A stretch of DNA of 64,000 bases from RI-92 sp037384645 (GCA_037384645.1 JARRNT010000001.1:1-64000), one strand, 5' to 3'; shown: positions 1 to 9,050, counted from the stretch's first letter. The notes: generated by a model from the sequence alone, not told the origin. Numbers and translations are program-made.

Positions 1-299
1 TGCTAATCCTGGATAACAAGGACAACATCATGTTCCAGGGCAAGGTAGTAGCCAGCACGCACCAGGTCATGGACGCCAGGCAATCCGTGATACCCGGATT
101 GCTGAACGAACTCAATCTCGCTGCCAGACAACTAGGCAAACGCAGTAGCGAGAAGACCGTCAAAAAGCGTGGCGTGACTATCATGGGCGACAAAAAAATA
201 CCCTATGCGTTATTGAAACGCATCATGCTGACCTGTGCCAGCAGCGACTTCACCAATATCTCGCTAGCCGTCGTTCACAAGGCACAGGAGAAAAACTAG
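1..299 (+). CDS. ExbD/TolR-like biopolymer transport protein, 3' end only
   Basis: The reading frame is already open at the left edge, so the N-terminus with its expected single membrane helix lies outside the window. The visible part is the periplasmic domain. It ends with the ExbD/TolR pattern of a predicted helix (PYALLKRIMLTC) followed by a strand (ISLAVVHK). ExbD/TolR proteins pair with an ExbB/TolQ proton channel in the inner membrane and pass proton-motive force to a TonB or TolA type transducer. Only 2 nt separate the stop from the AgmX/TonB-like gene that follows, so the two are almost certainly co-transcribed. An ExbB/TolQ gene would be expected upstream. An internal ATG at position 30 exists but need not be the start. 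Confidence 0.8.
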   Translation, partial: LILDNKDNIMFQGKVVASTHQVMDARQSVIPGLLNELNLAARQLGKRSSEKTVKKRGVTIMGDKKIPYALLKRIMLTCASSDFTNISLAVVHKAQEKN

Positions 300-301
300 T
301 C

Positions 302-1279
302 ATGGCGTATACCGGTATCTGGCAAGACAATCTGCCATGGTCGGACAACGAGAACGACCGCAAGGTCGTTGGTTATATATTTATTTCGCTATTTATCTGT
401 ACCATTCTGTATCTGATAATCCAGTTCATCCCCGTACCGCCAGTCAAAGAGCAAAAACTCGAAGTCGTGGCGCCGCGTCTGGCCAAGCTGATCATCGAAC
501 AGCAGAAACGGCTCAAACCTCCCCCGCCACCACCACAGGTCAAGAAGAAAGAAGCCCCCAAAGCCGAACCGAAAAAGGCAGTAAAACCCAAAGCCAGGCC
601 GCGACCAAAACGGGTCGCGCCGCGTAAAACACCGAGACCAAAACCTGACCATGCTGCCGTTGCCCGCCGCCAGGCGCAAAAACACATCACCGAGATCCAG
701 GATGCTCTGGCGGGCCTGCGCCAGATAAATGTCGCGTCATCCATCGAGCACAACAAACCGATCCGACACAGCGCAGGAAACCGGGAACACTCGGCCAGAA
801 ACCGTGACAACACCACGGCAATCATTGCGGCCCAGGCCGATAAAGGCAGTGGCGGGATTAATACCAGCCGTCTGAGTCGTGCCACCGGTTCCAGTCACCT
901 GCAGGGTCGGCGCACGACAGCCGTCACCAGTAGCCTGGCCACACAGGAGGCTCGCGCAGGCGGCAGTAGTGGCGGTGGCGGCAAAGCTCATACTCGCCCC
1001 TATGATGAAATTGAACTTGTTTTTCAGAAAAACAAGGGCAGTATTTTCAGCCTGTATACCCGAGCCCTGCGCCGCGACCCGACCTTGCAGGGCAAGGTCG
1101 TACTGGAACTGACCATCACCCCGGCCGGGCATGTCACCCGGGTCCGGATTGTCTCCTCTGAAATCAAGGACGCACGGCTGCTGCAACAATTGAAAATGCG
1201 GGTGAAACTGTTCCGCTTCAAATCCAGAAATGTCGACACACTGATCGTCAGATACCCAATCGATTTCCTGCCAACATGA
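302..1279 (+). CDS. AgmX/PglI C-terminal domain protein, TonB-like energy transducer
   Basis: The 325-residue protein has the TonB/TolA layout. It has a short cytoplasmic N-terminus, one membrane helix at about residues 24-43, a proline run (six consecutive Pro near residue 72), a Lys/Pro/Ala-rich rigid spacer to about residue 120, a Gly/Ser-rich linker near residues 220-230, and a globular C-terminal domain from about residue 245. The C-terminal domain (GKVVLELTITPAGHVTRV) resembles the AgmX/PglI C-terminal and TonB C-terminal folds. Family knowledge links such proteins to ExbBD-type motors that act on outer-membrane or cell-surface partners. It directly follows the ExbD-like gene and precedes a putative outer-membrane barrel gene. 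The partner is unknown. The polyproline run would probably need EF-P for translation. Confidence 0.8.
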   Translation: MAYTGIWQDNLPWSDNENDRKVVGYIFISLFICTILYLIIQFIPVPPVKEQKLEVVAPRLAKLIIEQQKRLKPPPPPPQVKKKEAPKAEPKKAVKPKARPRPKRVAPRKTPRPKPDHAAVARRQAQKHITEIQDALAGLRQINVASSIEHNKPIRHSAGNREHSARNRDNTTAIIAAQADKGSGGINTSRLSRATGSSHLQGRRTTAVTSSLATQEARAGGSSGGGGKAHTRPYDEIELVFQKNKGSIFSLYTRALRRDPTLQGKVVLELTITPAGHVTRVRIVSSEIKDARLLQQLKMRVKLFRFKSRNVDTLIVRYPIDFLPT

Positions 1280-1330
1280 TCAGCGCGGGATTATGCTGCA
1301 ATCTCAGGCCTGGCACGGTAGGCTAGCTGG

Positions 1331-1993
1331 ATGCGACGTTACCTCACCAGCCTGTTAATCCTGTTGCTGGGCTATCTCACGCCAGCGCTAAGCAGGGCCC
1401 AGACCCTGCAGGTCGGCCTGCATATACAGTCCGAACGGCTGGACCTTGCCTATGCCCAGTCAGTCAGAAACACCGACCTCAGCCGCCTCAACCTGGTCTG
1501 GCACGAACAACTGGCCAGCTGGCTGGACGGGACTATCCATCTCGGCAAGTTCAGGCTTACCCAGGACAGCAACCCCATCCCCGCCGGCCAGGCGACGGAT
1601 GGCACCACCATTGGCCTGGGCCTGCGCTTTCACCTCTACCGTGGCTCTCGACTGGATATAGCGTCAGACCTGGGCTACCAATATGCCGACTCTACTGCCT
1701 CCCTGAGCGGCCAGACAGTGAACATGAGCTGGCATCAGGTCAGCGGACAAATCCAGGCAAGTATTCGGCTATTCAGTTACAGTTATCTCAGCCTGGCTGC
1801 TGGTGCTCTCGCCATCCATGGCGACGAACGCGCCAGCGGCACAATTACCTCAGTGAACTCATTCCACAATAATACCAGTGGCTTTGCCCGGGCGGGTCTG
1901 TTGCTCGGGCTTGACCGTGACAGCCACATTGGAATAGAAGTAGATACAGGCGCCGTGACCGGAGGACGAATCGTTTTCCAACGGTGGTTCTGA
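1331..1993 (+). CDS. Small outer-membrane beta-barrel protein
   Basis: This 220-residue protein has a signal peptide (MRRYLTSLLILLLGYLTPA, cleavage probably after SRA near residue 23). The rest alternates polar and hydrophobic residues, as in transmembrane strands of an OmpW/OprF-like eight-stranded barrel, and ends in Phe, the usual BAM recognition residue. The start at 1331 fits the signal peptide. I cannot assign a named family. Its position 51 nt after the TonB-like gene suggests it could be a partner or client of that energised system, which is inference. No catalytic motif is visible. Confidence 0.6.
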   Translation: MRRYLTSLLILLLGYLTPALSRAQTLQVGLHIQSERLDLAYAQSVRNTDLSRLNLVWHEQLASWLDGTIHLGKFRLTQDSNPIPAGQATDGTTIGLGLRFHLYRGSRLDIASDLGYQYADSTASLSGQTVNMSWHQVSGQIQASIRLFSYSYLSLAAGALAIHGDERASGTITSVNSFHNNTSGFARAGLLLGLDRDSHIGIEVDTGAVTGGRIVFQRWF

Positions 1994-2182
1994 TCGCCCA
2001 TAGATAGCCAGCAGCTTGCCTGAGTGTGAATACCCTCACAAACTGACACAATAATACCCGCTATCATTTAATAGGACTTTTGTCTCGGCAGAATCAGCCG
2101 ATTAAGTATTCTGAAAATAATATGATTCCCTGTTTCCACGGACCGGATCCAGTGGACGGACTGTGGTGCTGGTAAATAATTC

Positions 2183-5100
2183 ATGAATGGCGCAAAAGAA
2201 TTCTTACAGGTTAAGTTCCTTAAAACCCTCGAACCGCTGAATACACTCAGCATTGATAAGCTGGAGGAACTCGCCAATAAATCCCAGGTGGAAGAATTGC
2301 CACCCGGACGAGTCGTTTTTCGCCAGGGCGAAAAAGATTCACGTTGTATCTACCTGCTCAGCGGCCAGCTGGAGCTGCAGGTCACTGGCAATCCCAAGAC
2401 CGAGAGCCTCAAGGCCAAGACCACGGAAAGCCGTTACCCGGTGGCCCAGGAATGGCCGCGTCCCAGCACCTGCCGGACCAAGACCAACAGCGTTCTGCTA
2501 TATATTGACAGTAACCTGCTCGAAATCCTGCTCAGTGACGATCCATCTGGCCGTTACGAAGTCACCGAAATCGGCGTGGAAGAGGACCCGGAAAGTGACT
2601 GGATGCTGCGCTTTTTGCAATCACCAGCCTTTCTACAACTGCCGACGGACAACATCCAGAAGCTCCTGATCACCCTGGAAGAGGTCTCATTTAAGGCCGG
2701 AGAGACCATCGTCAGCCAGGGCGCCAATGATGAATGGTACTACATCGTTAAACAGGGTATATGTAACGTTGCGCGCCGCCCGGCGCCCAAGGCGGAAGAA
2801 GTCAGGCTGGCAGTCCTGGGTCCAGGCGATGGCTTCGGGGAAGAAGCCCTGATCACGAATGGCAAACGCAATGCCACGGTTACCGCCAAGGACAATACCG
2901 TGCTGATGCGTCTGAACAAGACCGATTTCCATCAGTTACTGGTTGAACCGATGTTAAGTTACATCGACCACAGCAGCATGATGGAAAAGGTCAAGGCCGG
3001 CGCGGCCCTGATTGATGTACGCACCAACAAGGAATTCAATGACAACGGGATCAAGGGTGCCCTTAACATCCCGCTATCCATGTTGCGCCTCAAAGCCAAG
3101 GACCTGAACACCACGCTGGAACATATTGTTTACTGTAATGATGGCAGCCTGAGCAGTGCGGCAGCTTTTCTGCTGGCACAGCAAAGTCTGCGGGTCCACA
3201 TCCTCAAAGGCGGCCTCAACAAACAGCAGAAGACTTTCAGCCCCGCAGCCAATGCGACGGCAGCCAGCACCAGCAACAGTGCCCCGCCTCAGTTGACCGA
3301 GACCGTGACACCGGCATCACCACCCCGGGTATCACCGCCCGCCGCCAGCAAACCGGTTGCCGAAGAAGTCTTCCATCAGCATAAACGCCAGGCCCAGCAT
3401 CAGGCACAACGTGCCTCGGAAGCTGAAACCGTTCACAAACAGGCTGAGGCCAAGTCTGTCCAGCTTCGCCAGGAAGCGGATGCTCTACGCGCCCAGGCCA
3501 GCAAGCTTGCCAACAAGACGGCTTCGGCAGAGGCCGAACGGCAAAAGGCAGAAAACGAAATCCGCCGGATCCGGGAAGAAACCCTGAAACAGCGTGACGA
3601 AATCCTGAACAACGCCAAGGTCGAGGTTGCCAGAGAAAAAGAACGCGCCAAGCAAACTGAGCAACAGATTAACCAGCTCAAGCAACAAGCCGAAGAAGCC
3701 CGTCAGCATGCTGAAGAAGAATTGTCTCGCATCAAGCATGAAGCGGAATCCGTCAACCAAAAACAGAGCAAACTCGACGAAGAATTCAAGCGCGCCGAAT
3801 CAGAAAAACAACAGGCCGCACGCGCAGCAGAAGTCGCGCGGATTATGGCCAAGCAGGAAGCAGAAAAGGTCAAGGCCGAAGCAGAATCCATACGACAAGA
3901 GGCTCTGAACGAAGCCGAACGCCTCAAGCAGGAAATGCAAAGCCGTAAAGCCCAAATGGAGGCGGAAGAAGCCGCCCGCCACCAGGCAGCGGTGGAAGAG
4001 GCACGGCGTAAGGCCGAAAATGCCATTAGCGAAGCGGCAGCCGCGGCAGAAGAAGCCCGCCGCCAGGCTACGATGGAAGCCGAGACCATTCGCAAACAGG
4101 CCATTGAAGAAGCTGAACGCCTGCGAACCCAGTTGGAGCGTGAAAAGCAACAGGCGGCTGAAGCCGCTGCACGCGCCAAGGCCGAAGAGCAATTGCATTT
4201 GCAGGAACTGGAAAACATCCGCCGCAAGGCCATGGATGATGCACGCCGGCAGGCGGAAGCCGAAGCCGAACACATTCGTAATCAGGCTCTGGAAGAAGCG
4301 CGTCAACGCGCAAAGGAAGAGACACGCCGGCTGGTCGAACTGGAAGCTGCCAGCCTGCGGCAGAAAACCTTCGAAGAAGTCCAGCGCCAGGCCATGCAGA
4401 CGGCGCGCCTGCAGGCAGAACAGGCTGCCGAGGCCATCCGGCGTGAGGCCCTGGAAGAGGCAAATCGCCTGCGCCAGGAGATGGAAAGCACGCGCCAACT
4501 GGTTGAAAGCGAAGCCAAGCGCGCCCAGGCCAGGATTGAAGAGAAAACCGCGCAAAGAATGGCCGAAGATGATGCCCTGGCCAGAGCAGCGGAAGAAAGC
4601 GCACGCCGCGCCGCGGAAGAAGCGGAGCGCCGCCGCGCAGAAGATGCCCGTCGTCGCCAGGCCGAAGAGGAACATCGCCGTGCCGAAGCCCTACGCCAGC
4701 AACAGGAGCAGGAACAGGCGCAACGGGCTGCGGAAGCACGTCAACTCGCGCAGGAAGAGGAAAAACGCAAGGAGGCAGAGGCACGCGCCAGAGCCATAGT
4801 CGAAGAGCGTCGCAAACAGGAAGCTCAGCGCATGGAACTGGAAGCGCAAAAAGCCAGGGAAGCAGAAAAACTCGCAGCATCACTGAAACAGCGCATGCAA
4901 GAGAAAAATGCGAGTAAACAGGCGGACGAGTTTGACTATGCCGCCGGGAATGGTCCCAAACTGTCCAAGGCTAAAATGCATATCATCAAGGACAAGACCA
5001 TACTCGAAGGGGAAGAAGACATCTTTGTATTCAAGGCGCCGTCCGAGAAACCCCCTACCCGCGAAGAGGCGGAAAAACTGCTTAAAGAAGCGGAGGCACA

Positions 5101-5614
5101 GTTCAAGGAAAAAAAGGACCTCCCTTCCTTTGATATCGAGTATGCGGACGAAGAACAGCCGCAACAGCAGGACGTGAGTGAAGACCCGGAGTTCAGTGAT
5201 TCCATTGTGGTCAAGCTGGATAACCTGGCGGCCAAGACCGGTTCTGTGAGTAATACTACCGGTCCGGACAGCGATACAGCATTCTCGATACCGGCAGATG
5301 TCCGAGCTCAACACAAACCACGCAGCCGTCGCTCCTTGATCGCTTTAGCGGCCAGCATCCTGGTCATGATTGCCGTCAGCGTGGTCGTGATAAGCCGGCC
5401 TACCTACATCAACAAGGATGTGGTTGCCGCCTGGGCCGGCGATGGCGACCAGAGCCAGGCATCCCAGGCCCATCATGGTCTGGCGGCTATTCGCCATCAC
5501 ACAACCAAAGATGCCCGCTCAGTCGCGGAAGATCGCGTGAAGGCCCAGGCAGACGCAGAATTTCAGCATCTCCTCATGCAATGGCGCAAAGACAAGGCCA
5601 GCGGCAATAACTGA
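2183..5614 (+). CDS. Giant membrane-anchored protein: two cNMP-binding domains, rhodanese, long coiled coil
   Basis: The 1143-residue protein has an unusual order of parts. Residues about 8-125 form a cyclic-nucleotide-binding-like fold that looks degenerate. Residues about 143-255 form a second one whose phosphate cassette keeps FGE and the following Arg (FGEEALITNGKRNATV). Residues about 258-350 form a rhodanese domain (ALIDVRTNKEF) with a cysteine in the active-site loop (YCNDGS). A Pro/Ser/Ala linker leads to about 500 residues of Ala/Glu/Arg/Lys-rich coiled coil (390-905). An acidic region follows, then one membrane helix at about 1053-1075 after a basic cluster, then a short C-terminal tail that is probably periplasmic. 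It thus looks like an inner-membrane-anchored cytoplasmic rod with a sensory head. I know no named family with exactly this architecture. The function may be scaffolding controlled by cAMP or c-di-GMP, which is inference. An adenylate cyclase gene lies about 2.3 kb downstream. Confidence 0.85.
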   Translation: MNGAKEFLQVKFLKTLEPLNTLSIDKLEELANKSQVEELPPGRVVFRQGEKDSRCIYLLSGQLELQVTGNPKTESLKAKTTESRYPVAQEWPRPSTCRTKTNSVLLYIDSNLLEILLSDDPSGRYEVTEIGVEEDPESDWMLRFLQSPAFLQLPTDNIQKLLITLEEVSFKAGETIVSQGANDEWYYIVKQGICNVARRPAPKAEEVRLAVLGPGDGFGEEALITNGKRNATVTAKDNTVLMRLNKTDFHQLLVEPMLSYIDHSSMMEKVKAGAALIDVRTNKEFNDNGIKGALNIPLSMLRLKAKDLNTTLEHIVYCNDGSLSSAAAFLLAQQSLRVHILKGGLNKQQKTFSPAANATAASTSNSAPPQLTETVTPASPPRVSPPAASKPVAEEVFHQHKRQAQHQAQRASEAETVHKQAEAKSVQLRQEADALRAQASKLANKTASAEAERQKAENEIRRIREETLKQRDEILNNAKVEVAREKERAKQTEQQINQLKQQAEEARQHAEEELSRIKHEAESVNQKQSKLDEEFKRAESEKQQAARAAEVARIMAKQEAEKVKAEAESIRQEALNEAERLKQEMQSRKAQMEAEEAARHQAAVEEARRKAENAISEAAAAAEEARRQATMEAETIRKQAIEEAERLRTQLEREKQQAAEAAARAKAEEQLHLQELENIRRKAMDDARRQAEAEAEHIRNQALEEARQRAKEETRRLVELEAASLRQKTFEEVQRQAMQTARLQAEQAAEAIRREALEEANRLRQEMESTRQLVESEAKRAQARIEEKTAQRMAEDDALARAAEESARRAAEEAERRRAEDARRRQAEEEHRRAEALRQQQEQEQAQRAAEARQLAQEEEKRKEAEARARAIVEERRKQEAQRMELEAQKAREAEKLAASLKQRMQEKNASKQADEFDYAAGNGPKLSKAKMHIIKDKTILEGEEDIFVFKAPSEKPPTREEAEKLLKEAEAQFKEKKDLPSFDIEYADEEQPQQQDVSEDPEFSDSIVVKLDNLAAKTGSVSNTTGPDSDTAFSIPADVRAQHKPRSRRSLIALAASILVMIAVSVVVISRPTYINKDVVAAWAGDGDQSQASQAHHGLAAIRHHTTKDARSVAEDRVKAQADAEFQHLLMQWRKDKASGNN

Positions 5615-5627
5615 ATTAGGCCGCCAG

Positions 5628-6092
5628 CTATTTGATTTTCAGGATAGCTGAACCCTGGCCCTTGGCACCCGCCGCCACATACTGAAAAACAGATGCCTTG
5701 ATCGGGCAACCGTCTTTGGTAGTCACTATCACCGTCCAGCGTCCCAGCATGGAGTCATCCAGTCGCAGGCTGGAGAATACGCGCCAGCGTGACCCTTTGA
5801 CGTTAAAGGATTTCTGCGACACCACCTTGCCGTCGTGTTCCCAGCGGTGAATGATTTCATGTCCCTGGAAATTGCGTAATTCACTGAAAAAATAGATAAG
5901 TTTGACATTGTCGTCGAGGATCAGCACCTGGTCGACGGGTTCGCGGTTATCTATCCGGGTTGTAAACATAGCCCTGCTCACCGAGCCATGCCTGGGTGGG
6001 CATGCCGTGTCAGCAGCCTGCACCAATACGGGCTTAATCACGAGCAGACAGAAACCCAGCAAGCATGACTGAATGAATTTCTCTATGCGCAT
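5628..6092 (-). CDS. DUF2914-domain exported protein
   Basis: The C-terminal 100 residues match the DUF2914 pattern: a tested-phrase order of AMFTTRIDNREPVDQ, an FF.EL segment, HRWEHDGKVV, SRWRVFSS and GRWTVIV. The function of DUF2914 is unknown; it occurs in secreted or membrane proteins, sometimes with M23 peptidase domains. I place the start at 6092 (MRIEKFIQSC), which gives a normal signal peptide with two basic residues, a hydrophobic core and cleavage near VQAA. A start 63 nt further upstream is also open but would put extra residues before it. It is the last gene of the run NERD, TerB-like, DUF2914 on this strand, 80 nt after the TerB-like gene. Confidence 0.75.
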   Translation of the reverse strand: MRIEKFIQSCLLGFCLLVIKPVLVQAADTACPPRHGSVSRAMFTTRIDNREPVDQVLILDDNVKLIYFFSELRNFQGHEIIHRWEHDGKVVSQKSFNVKGSRWRVFSSLRLDDSMLGRWTVIVTTKDGCPIKASVFQYVAAGAKGQGSAILKIK

Positions 6093-6172
6093 GTGCAAGC
6101 AGCTTACCCCCAATAACCCATTGATTATTATCAACAAATCACTACGATTGCGCAATCCTTTGCGTACTCCCG

Positions 6173-6631
6173 TTAGCCTGACAACAATTCCTGTGCCTTC
6201 ACCCGGGCGTGAACAAAATCCTTATGGCTTATATATAACAGATCTGCCACTTTGCGGATAATATGCTCTTCATATTTATCCCATTGACAGTCTGAGTAAG
6301 CAATCCGCCACATATGATCAAGTAATTCCAGCTTTCTAGCCTGTTCAAACTTCAGGTTAATGACCCGTGTCAGGTCATACAGCGATACAAGTTCTTTATG
6401 TTTTGTAATGGCGCGATCTATCAATTCCTCACTTTCTTCACGGGTCAACTGTAACAAGCTCATGGTGGATTTGAGTAGTTGCTGCTTCTCGTTTTCATCA
6501 ATCTGATTATCCGCCATCATGACCTCCACCAACAGCGCTACCGCGGCCATCTTGATTTCATCCACGGACAATTGCGTCGACGGGTCTGTCTGTGTCAGTT
6601 TTTGCATGACTGTCTTGAGGCGATCGATCAT
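6173..6631 (-). CDS. TerB-like (tellurite-resistance family) helical protein
   Basis: The 152-residue all-helical protein has the TerB/DjlA N-terminal pattern. There is an acidic loop (MMADNQIDENEKQ) and a related acidic loop in the second half (YSDCQWDKYEEHIIRKVADLL), as in TerB-like domains that bind divalent metal through Asp and Glu. Family members often sit on the inner face of the membrane and are linked to stress responses; most have no proven role in tellurite resistance. It starts 4 nt after the stop of the NERD-domain gene, so the two are translationally close and probably work together. Confidence 0.8.
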   Translation of the reverse strand: MIDRLKTVMQKLTQTDPSTQLSVDEIKMAAVALLVEVMMADNQIDENEKQQLLKSTMSLLQLTREESEELIDRAITKHKELVSLYDLTRVINLKFEQARKLELLDHMWRIAYSDCQWDKYEEHIIRKVADLLYISHKDFVHARVKAQELLSG

Positions 6632-6635
6632 GTGC

Positions 6636-7340
6636 TTATATCACTCCTTTCACGAGACCAAAAATACCAGCGGTGTAGATAAGACAAGTTATCAGCAAAA
6701 ATATCCCCAATAGTAAACGACGCTTGTCACCGCGCTGATAGAGAATCACGGGATGCAGATTTTTGTCGACCTGGGCGGCCTCGCGCAATTTTAACCATGC
6801 CTGGCGTAGTGACTCCGGAACTTCACGTTTTTCTGATTTTCCTGACAGTGCCTTCAGCTGTTCAAAGTCATAAACATTCCTGGGTTTGTCCTTCGGGAAA
6901 CTGGCCCCCTGGGTAAACACAACCATGCCCTTCAGCTTGAGTTTGGGAAACATCCCTTTGAGGGCCTGCAGATTAGTATCCAGTTCGTGCAGGGGATTGG
7001 GAAACTTGAAGCTATGATGGCGTATCACCTGTGTCCAGTTCTCAATTTTTTCAGCGGCAAAGATATTACCGCGATAGGGTTTAACGATAAGCATCAGCAG
7101 GCCGTCAGGCTGCAGGATAAGGTACTCGATATAAAGCGGCATATCAGCACCATCCATCAGCGAGAAATGTCTCAGGCTGTCCTGGCCCAGGTGCTTGATC
7201 AGGCGCTGCAAATAACTGTGAGCCCAGAATTTTTTTAATGGTGACCAGGCCACGACAATTCCGGAACCCAATAACAGCAAGGGTATCAGGAGTTGCCAGA
7301 TGAACTGGCCGGGATCATGCGATATGAAAATATTATTCAT
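6636..7340 (-). CDS. NERD-domain membrane protein
   Basis: The 234-residue protein has one membrane helix near the N-terminus (about 13-33) and another near the C-terminus (about 208-230). The middle resembles the nuclease-related NERD domain: EYLILQPDGLLMLIVKPYRG followed by W.Q...., a PNPLHELDTNLQALK segment, and a VVFTQGA strand. In active NERD nucleases the central strand carries an acidic residue and a lysine (E-x-K). Here the matching strand reads LIVKPY, so catalysis is uncertain. It is the first gene of an operon with the TerB-like gene. A promoter shared with the divergent gene at 7472 must lie in the 131-bp gap. Confidence 0.7.
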   Translation of the reverse strand: MNNIFISHDPGQFIWQLLIPLLLLGSGIVVAWSPLKKFWAHSYLQRLIKHLGQDSLRHFSLMDGADMPLYIEYLILQPDGLLMLIVKPYRGNIFAAEKIENWTQVIRHHSFKFPNPLHELDTNLQALKGMFPKLKLKGMVVFTQGASFPKDKPRNVYDFEQLKALSGKSEKREVPESLRQAWLKLREAAQVDKNLHPVILYQRGDKRRLLLGIFLLITCLIYTAGIFGLVKGVI

Positions 7341-7471
7341 TGAAATGAGACTGCTATTCTAAATGTTAATTTTGATTGCACAAGCGCAAAATGTGAACCT
7401 GCCTTCATTTGTTTTGGTGACGAACGCTTGTAATAACTCGCGTTAACAGAGGAACGTGTTAATATTAAATT

Positions 7472-7912
7472 ATGCAGGATAATCTAACAGAAAGACTAGA
7501 GTCGGCTGAACGCATTGTCAGTGCCTATGGTACACTGCTTGCCCGCCTCGAACACGTCAATACTGCATTGCCAACCGCACTGCTACCACATCCCAAAAAT
7601 GAGATAAAACAGGCTATACAAACCCTGCTCTGGGAATGTGACGGCCTGGACCACAACATACACAACTCACTGGTCCAGGCATATGTCTATCTGGAACAGT
7701 TTATCCCTGACGCAAAAGTCGAAATTGTCGCACGTGGACAGGCAGCCATCCAATCCGCTGACCCTGAGCACCCTGACTGGCGCTACGCTGATGAGGCAAA
7801 CCGAATCATTACCCAGATCAAGAGCAATATGGAAGATGCCATGCAGGACATGAGAATTTATCTGGAGTCCACCGCCTCTCAGGCACAGGTCGCTGTCTCA
7901 CAGCCAGATTAG
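7472..7912 (+). CDS. Hypothetical all-helical protein
   Basis: I do not recognise this 146-residue protein. It is predicted to be almost entirely helical, is rich in Gln, Glu and Ala, has no signal peptide or membrane segment, and carries a single Cys near residue 56. The ATG at 7472 is preceded by AGAGGA about 18 nt away, further than usual, so translation may be weak or use a different element. It stands alone, divergent from the NERD operon and convergent with the cyclase gene. Confidence 0.6.
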   Translation: MQDNLTERLESAERIVSAYGTLLARLEHVNTALPTALLPHPKNEIKQAIQTLLWECDGLDHNIHNSLVQAYVYLEQFIPDAKVEIVARGQAAIQSADPEHPDWRYADEANRIITQIKSNMEDAMQDMRIYLESTASQAQVAVSQPD

Positions 7913-7958
7913 AACGCGGCAGACCTTCTGCAACTCGTTCCACACCCTGGTCAAACCG

Positions 7959-8897
7959 TTATTTTTTGCGTTTTTTCATTGCCTTGATCAGCATCGGCAC
8001 ACCGGAGAAATCAACGGCGAATATCCGTACCGGATCACGTTTCCCCTTGACTCGAATCTTCTGGGTTAAGGCCTTCCAGTACTTTTCAGGCAAGTGGCAA
8101 TAAGCCGTCTCGCTCATGACGATATCTTTGCCAAGGAGTTTGCTCGCGCTCTCCAGCCGGAAAGCCACATTCACGGCATCACCCAGAGCCGAATTATCCA
8201 CGCCGATGCCCACCGAGGCGGCACCGGTGTTAATCCCTACCCCAATTTTCAGATCCTCGCTGAGTTCCTTGTAGGAGAGATTCAGCTCCTCTGTCATTTT
8301 ATTGATGGCATCCGCCGCCATCAGGGCCCGCAGTAAGGTTTGAATCTCATCGTCATCTGCCTCCCAGCGAGCGAACACACAATCACCGATAAATTTATCG
8401 ACGATGCCATTTTGCTGGAGGACGATGTCATTGACACGATTAAACCAGCTGTTCATCAACTGCGTCAGGGTGCGTATCGGTATCTGTTCGGAAAGCGAGG
8501 TAAATCCACGGATATCCGCGACCAGGATGGTTATCTTTTTTATCTCGGGGGTATCATGGACAATGGTTTCCTGCATGGAGACATTATCGGATTCCTCGAC
8601 TTCTCGTTTTTCCTGCTCAAACAGGAATTCAATGCTGCCGATGATAATGCGATCGCCATGCTTGAGCAGGCGTGGCATGGTAACCCGTTGCTGATTGACA
8701 TAACTGCCATTGGCGCTGCCACCGTCAATCAGATAATAGTCACCATGGCCAATGCAACGGATCATGGCGTGATTACGCGAGACCATGAGGTCAGCCAGCA
8801 CAATGTCGCTGCTTTTATCGCGACCCAGCGTTAACACCGTCTTGCAGGGGACGGTGCGGCTAAAGTCGTCCATCGTGTAACTCAGGGTCGCCGGCAT
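7959..8897 (-). CDS. FHA-domain adenylate/guanylate cyclase (class III)
   Basis: The 312-residue protein joins an FHA phosphothreonine-binding domain (about residues 20-90; GR at 25-26, SRNH at 40-43, ANGSYVN at 62-68) to a class III nucleotidyl cyclase domain (about 120-300). The catalytic residues are present: metal-binding Asp128 (VADIRGF) and Asp172 (KFIGDC), the substrate Lys168, and Asn243 and Arg247 in GDAVNVAFRLE. The enzyme is therefore likely active, making cAMP (less likely cGMP). The FHA domain suggests control by a phosphorylated partner, presumably a Ser/Thr kinase product encoded elsewhere. There is no membrane segment. The product could be read by the double cNMP-binding protein encoded at 2183, which is inference from proximity. 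Confidence 0.9.
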   Translation of the reverse strand: MPATLSYTMDDFSRTVPCKTVLTLGRDKSSDIVLADLMVSRNHAMIRCIGHGDYYLIDGGSANGSYVNQQRVTMPRLLKHGDRIIIGSIEFLFEQEKREVEESDNVSMQETIVHDTPEIKKITILVADIRGFTSLSEQIPIRTLTQLMNSWFNRVNDIVLQQNGIVDKFIGDCVFARWEADDDEIQTLLRALMAADAINKMTEELNLSYKELSEDLKIGVGINTGAASVGIGVDNSALGDAVNVAFRLESASKLLGKDIVMSETAYCHLPEKYWKALTQKIRVKGKRDPVRIFAVDFSGVPMLIKAMKKRKK

Positions 8898-9050
8898 GGT
8901 GCCTTATACAATGGTGAACAGAACTGCCACGGGGGCGTGGCCTCTATGTCCGGACAGCAACGCCGAACATACTACGCTACAGGTGGTTCCAGATAGTCTG
9001 ATGCCAACCTGCCATTATTATTAGCCTTATCAATATAGCGGATTAATGCC

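Noticed and set aside
3373..4883. Long open frames on the minus strand and other frames opposite the coiled-coil gene
   Set aside because: They are by-products of the Ala/Glu/Arg-rich, GC-rich coiled-coil codons and have repetitive Ser/Ala/Cys-rich composition without any domain.
8926..8941. GCCACG-GGGG-CGTGGC hairpin upstream of the cyclase gene
   Set aside because: The stem is short and has no T run; it is not evidence for a terminator or operator.
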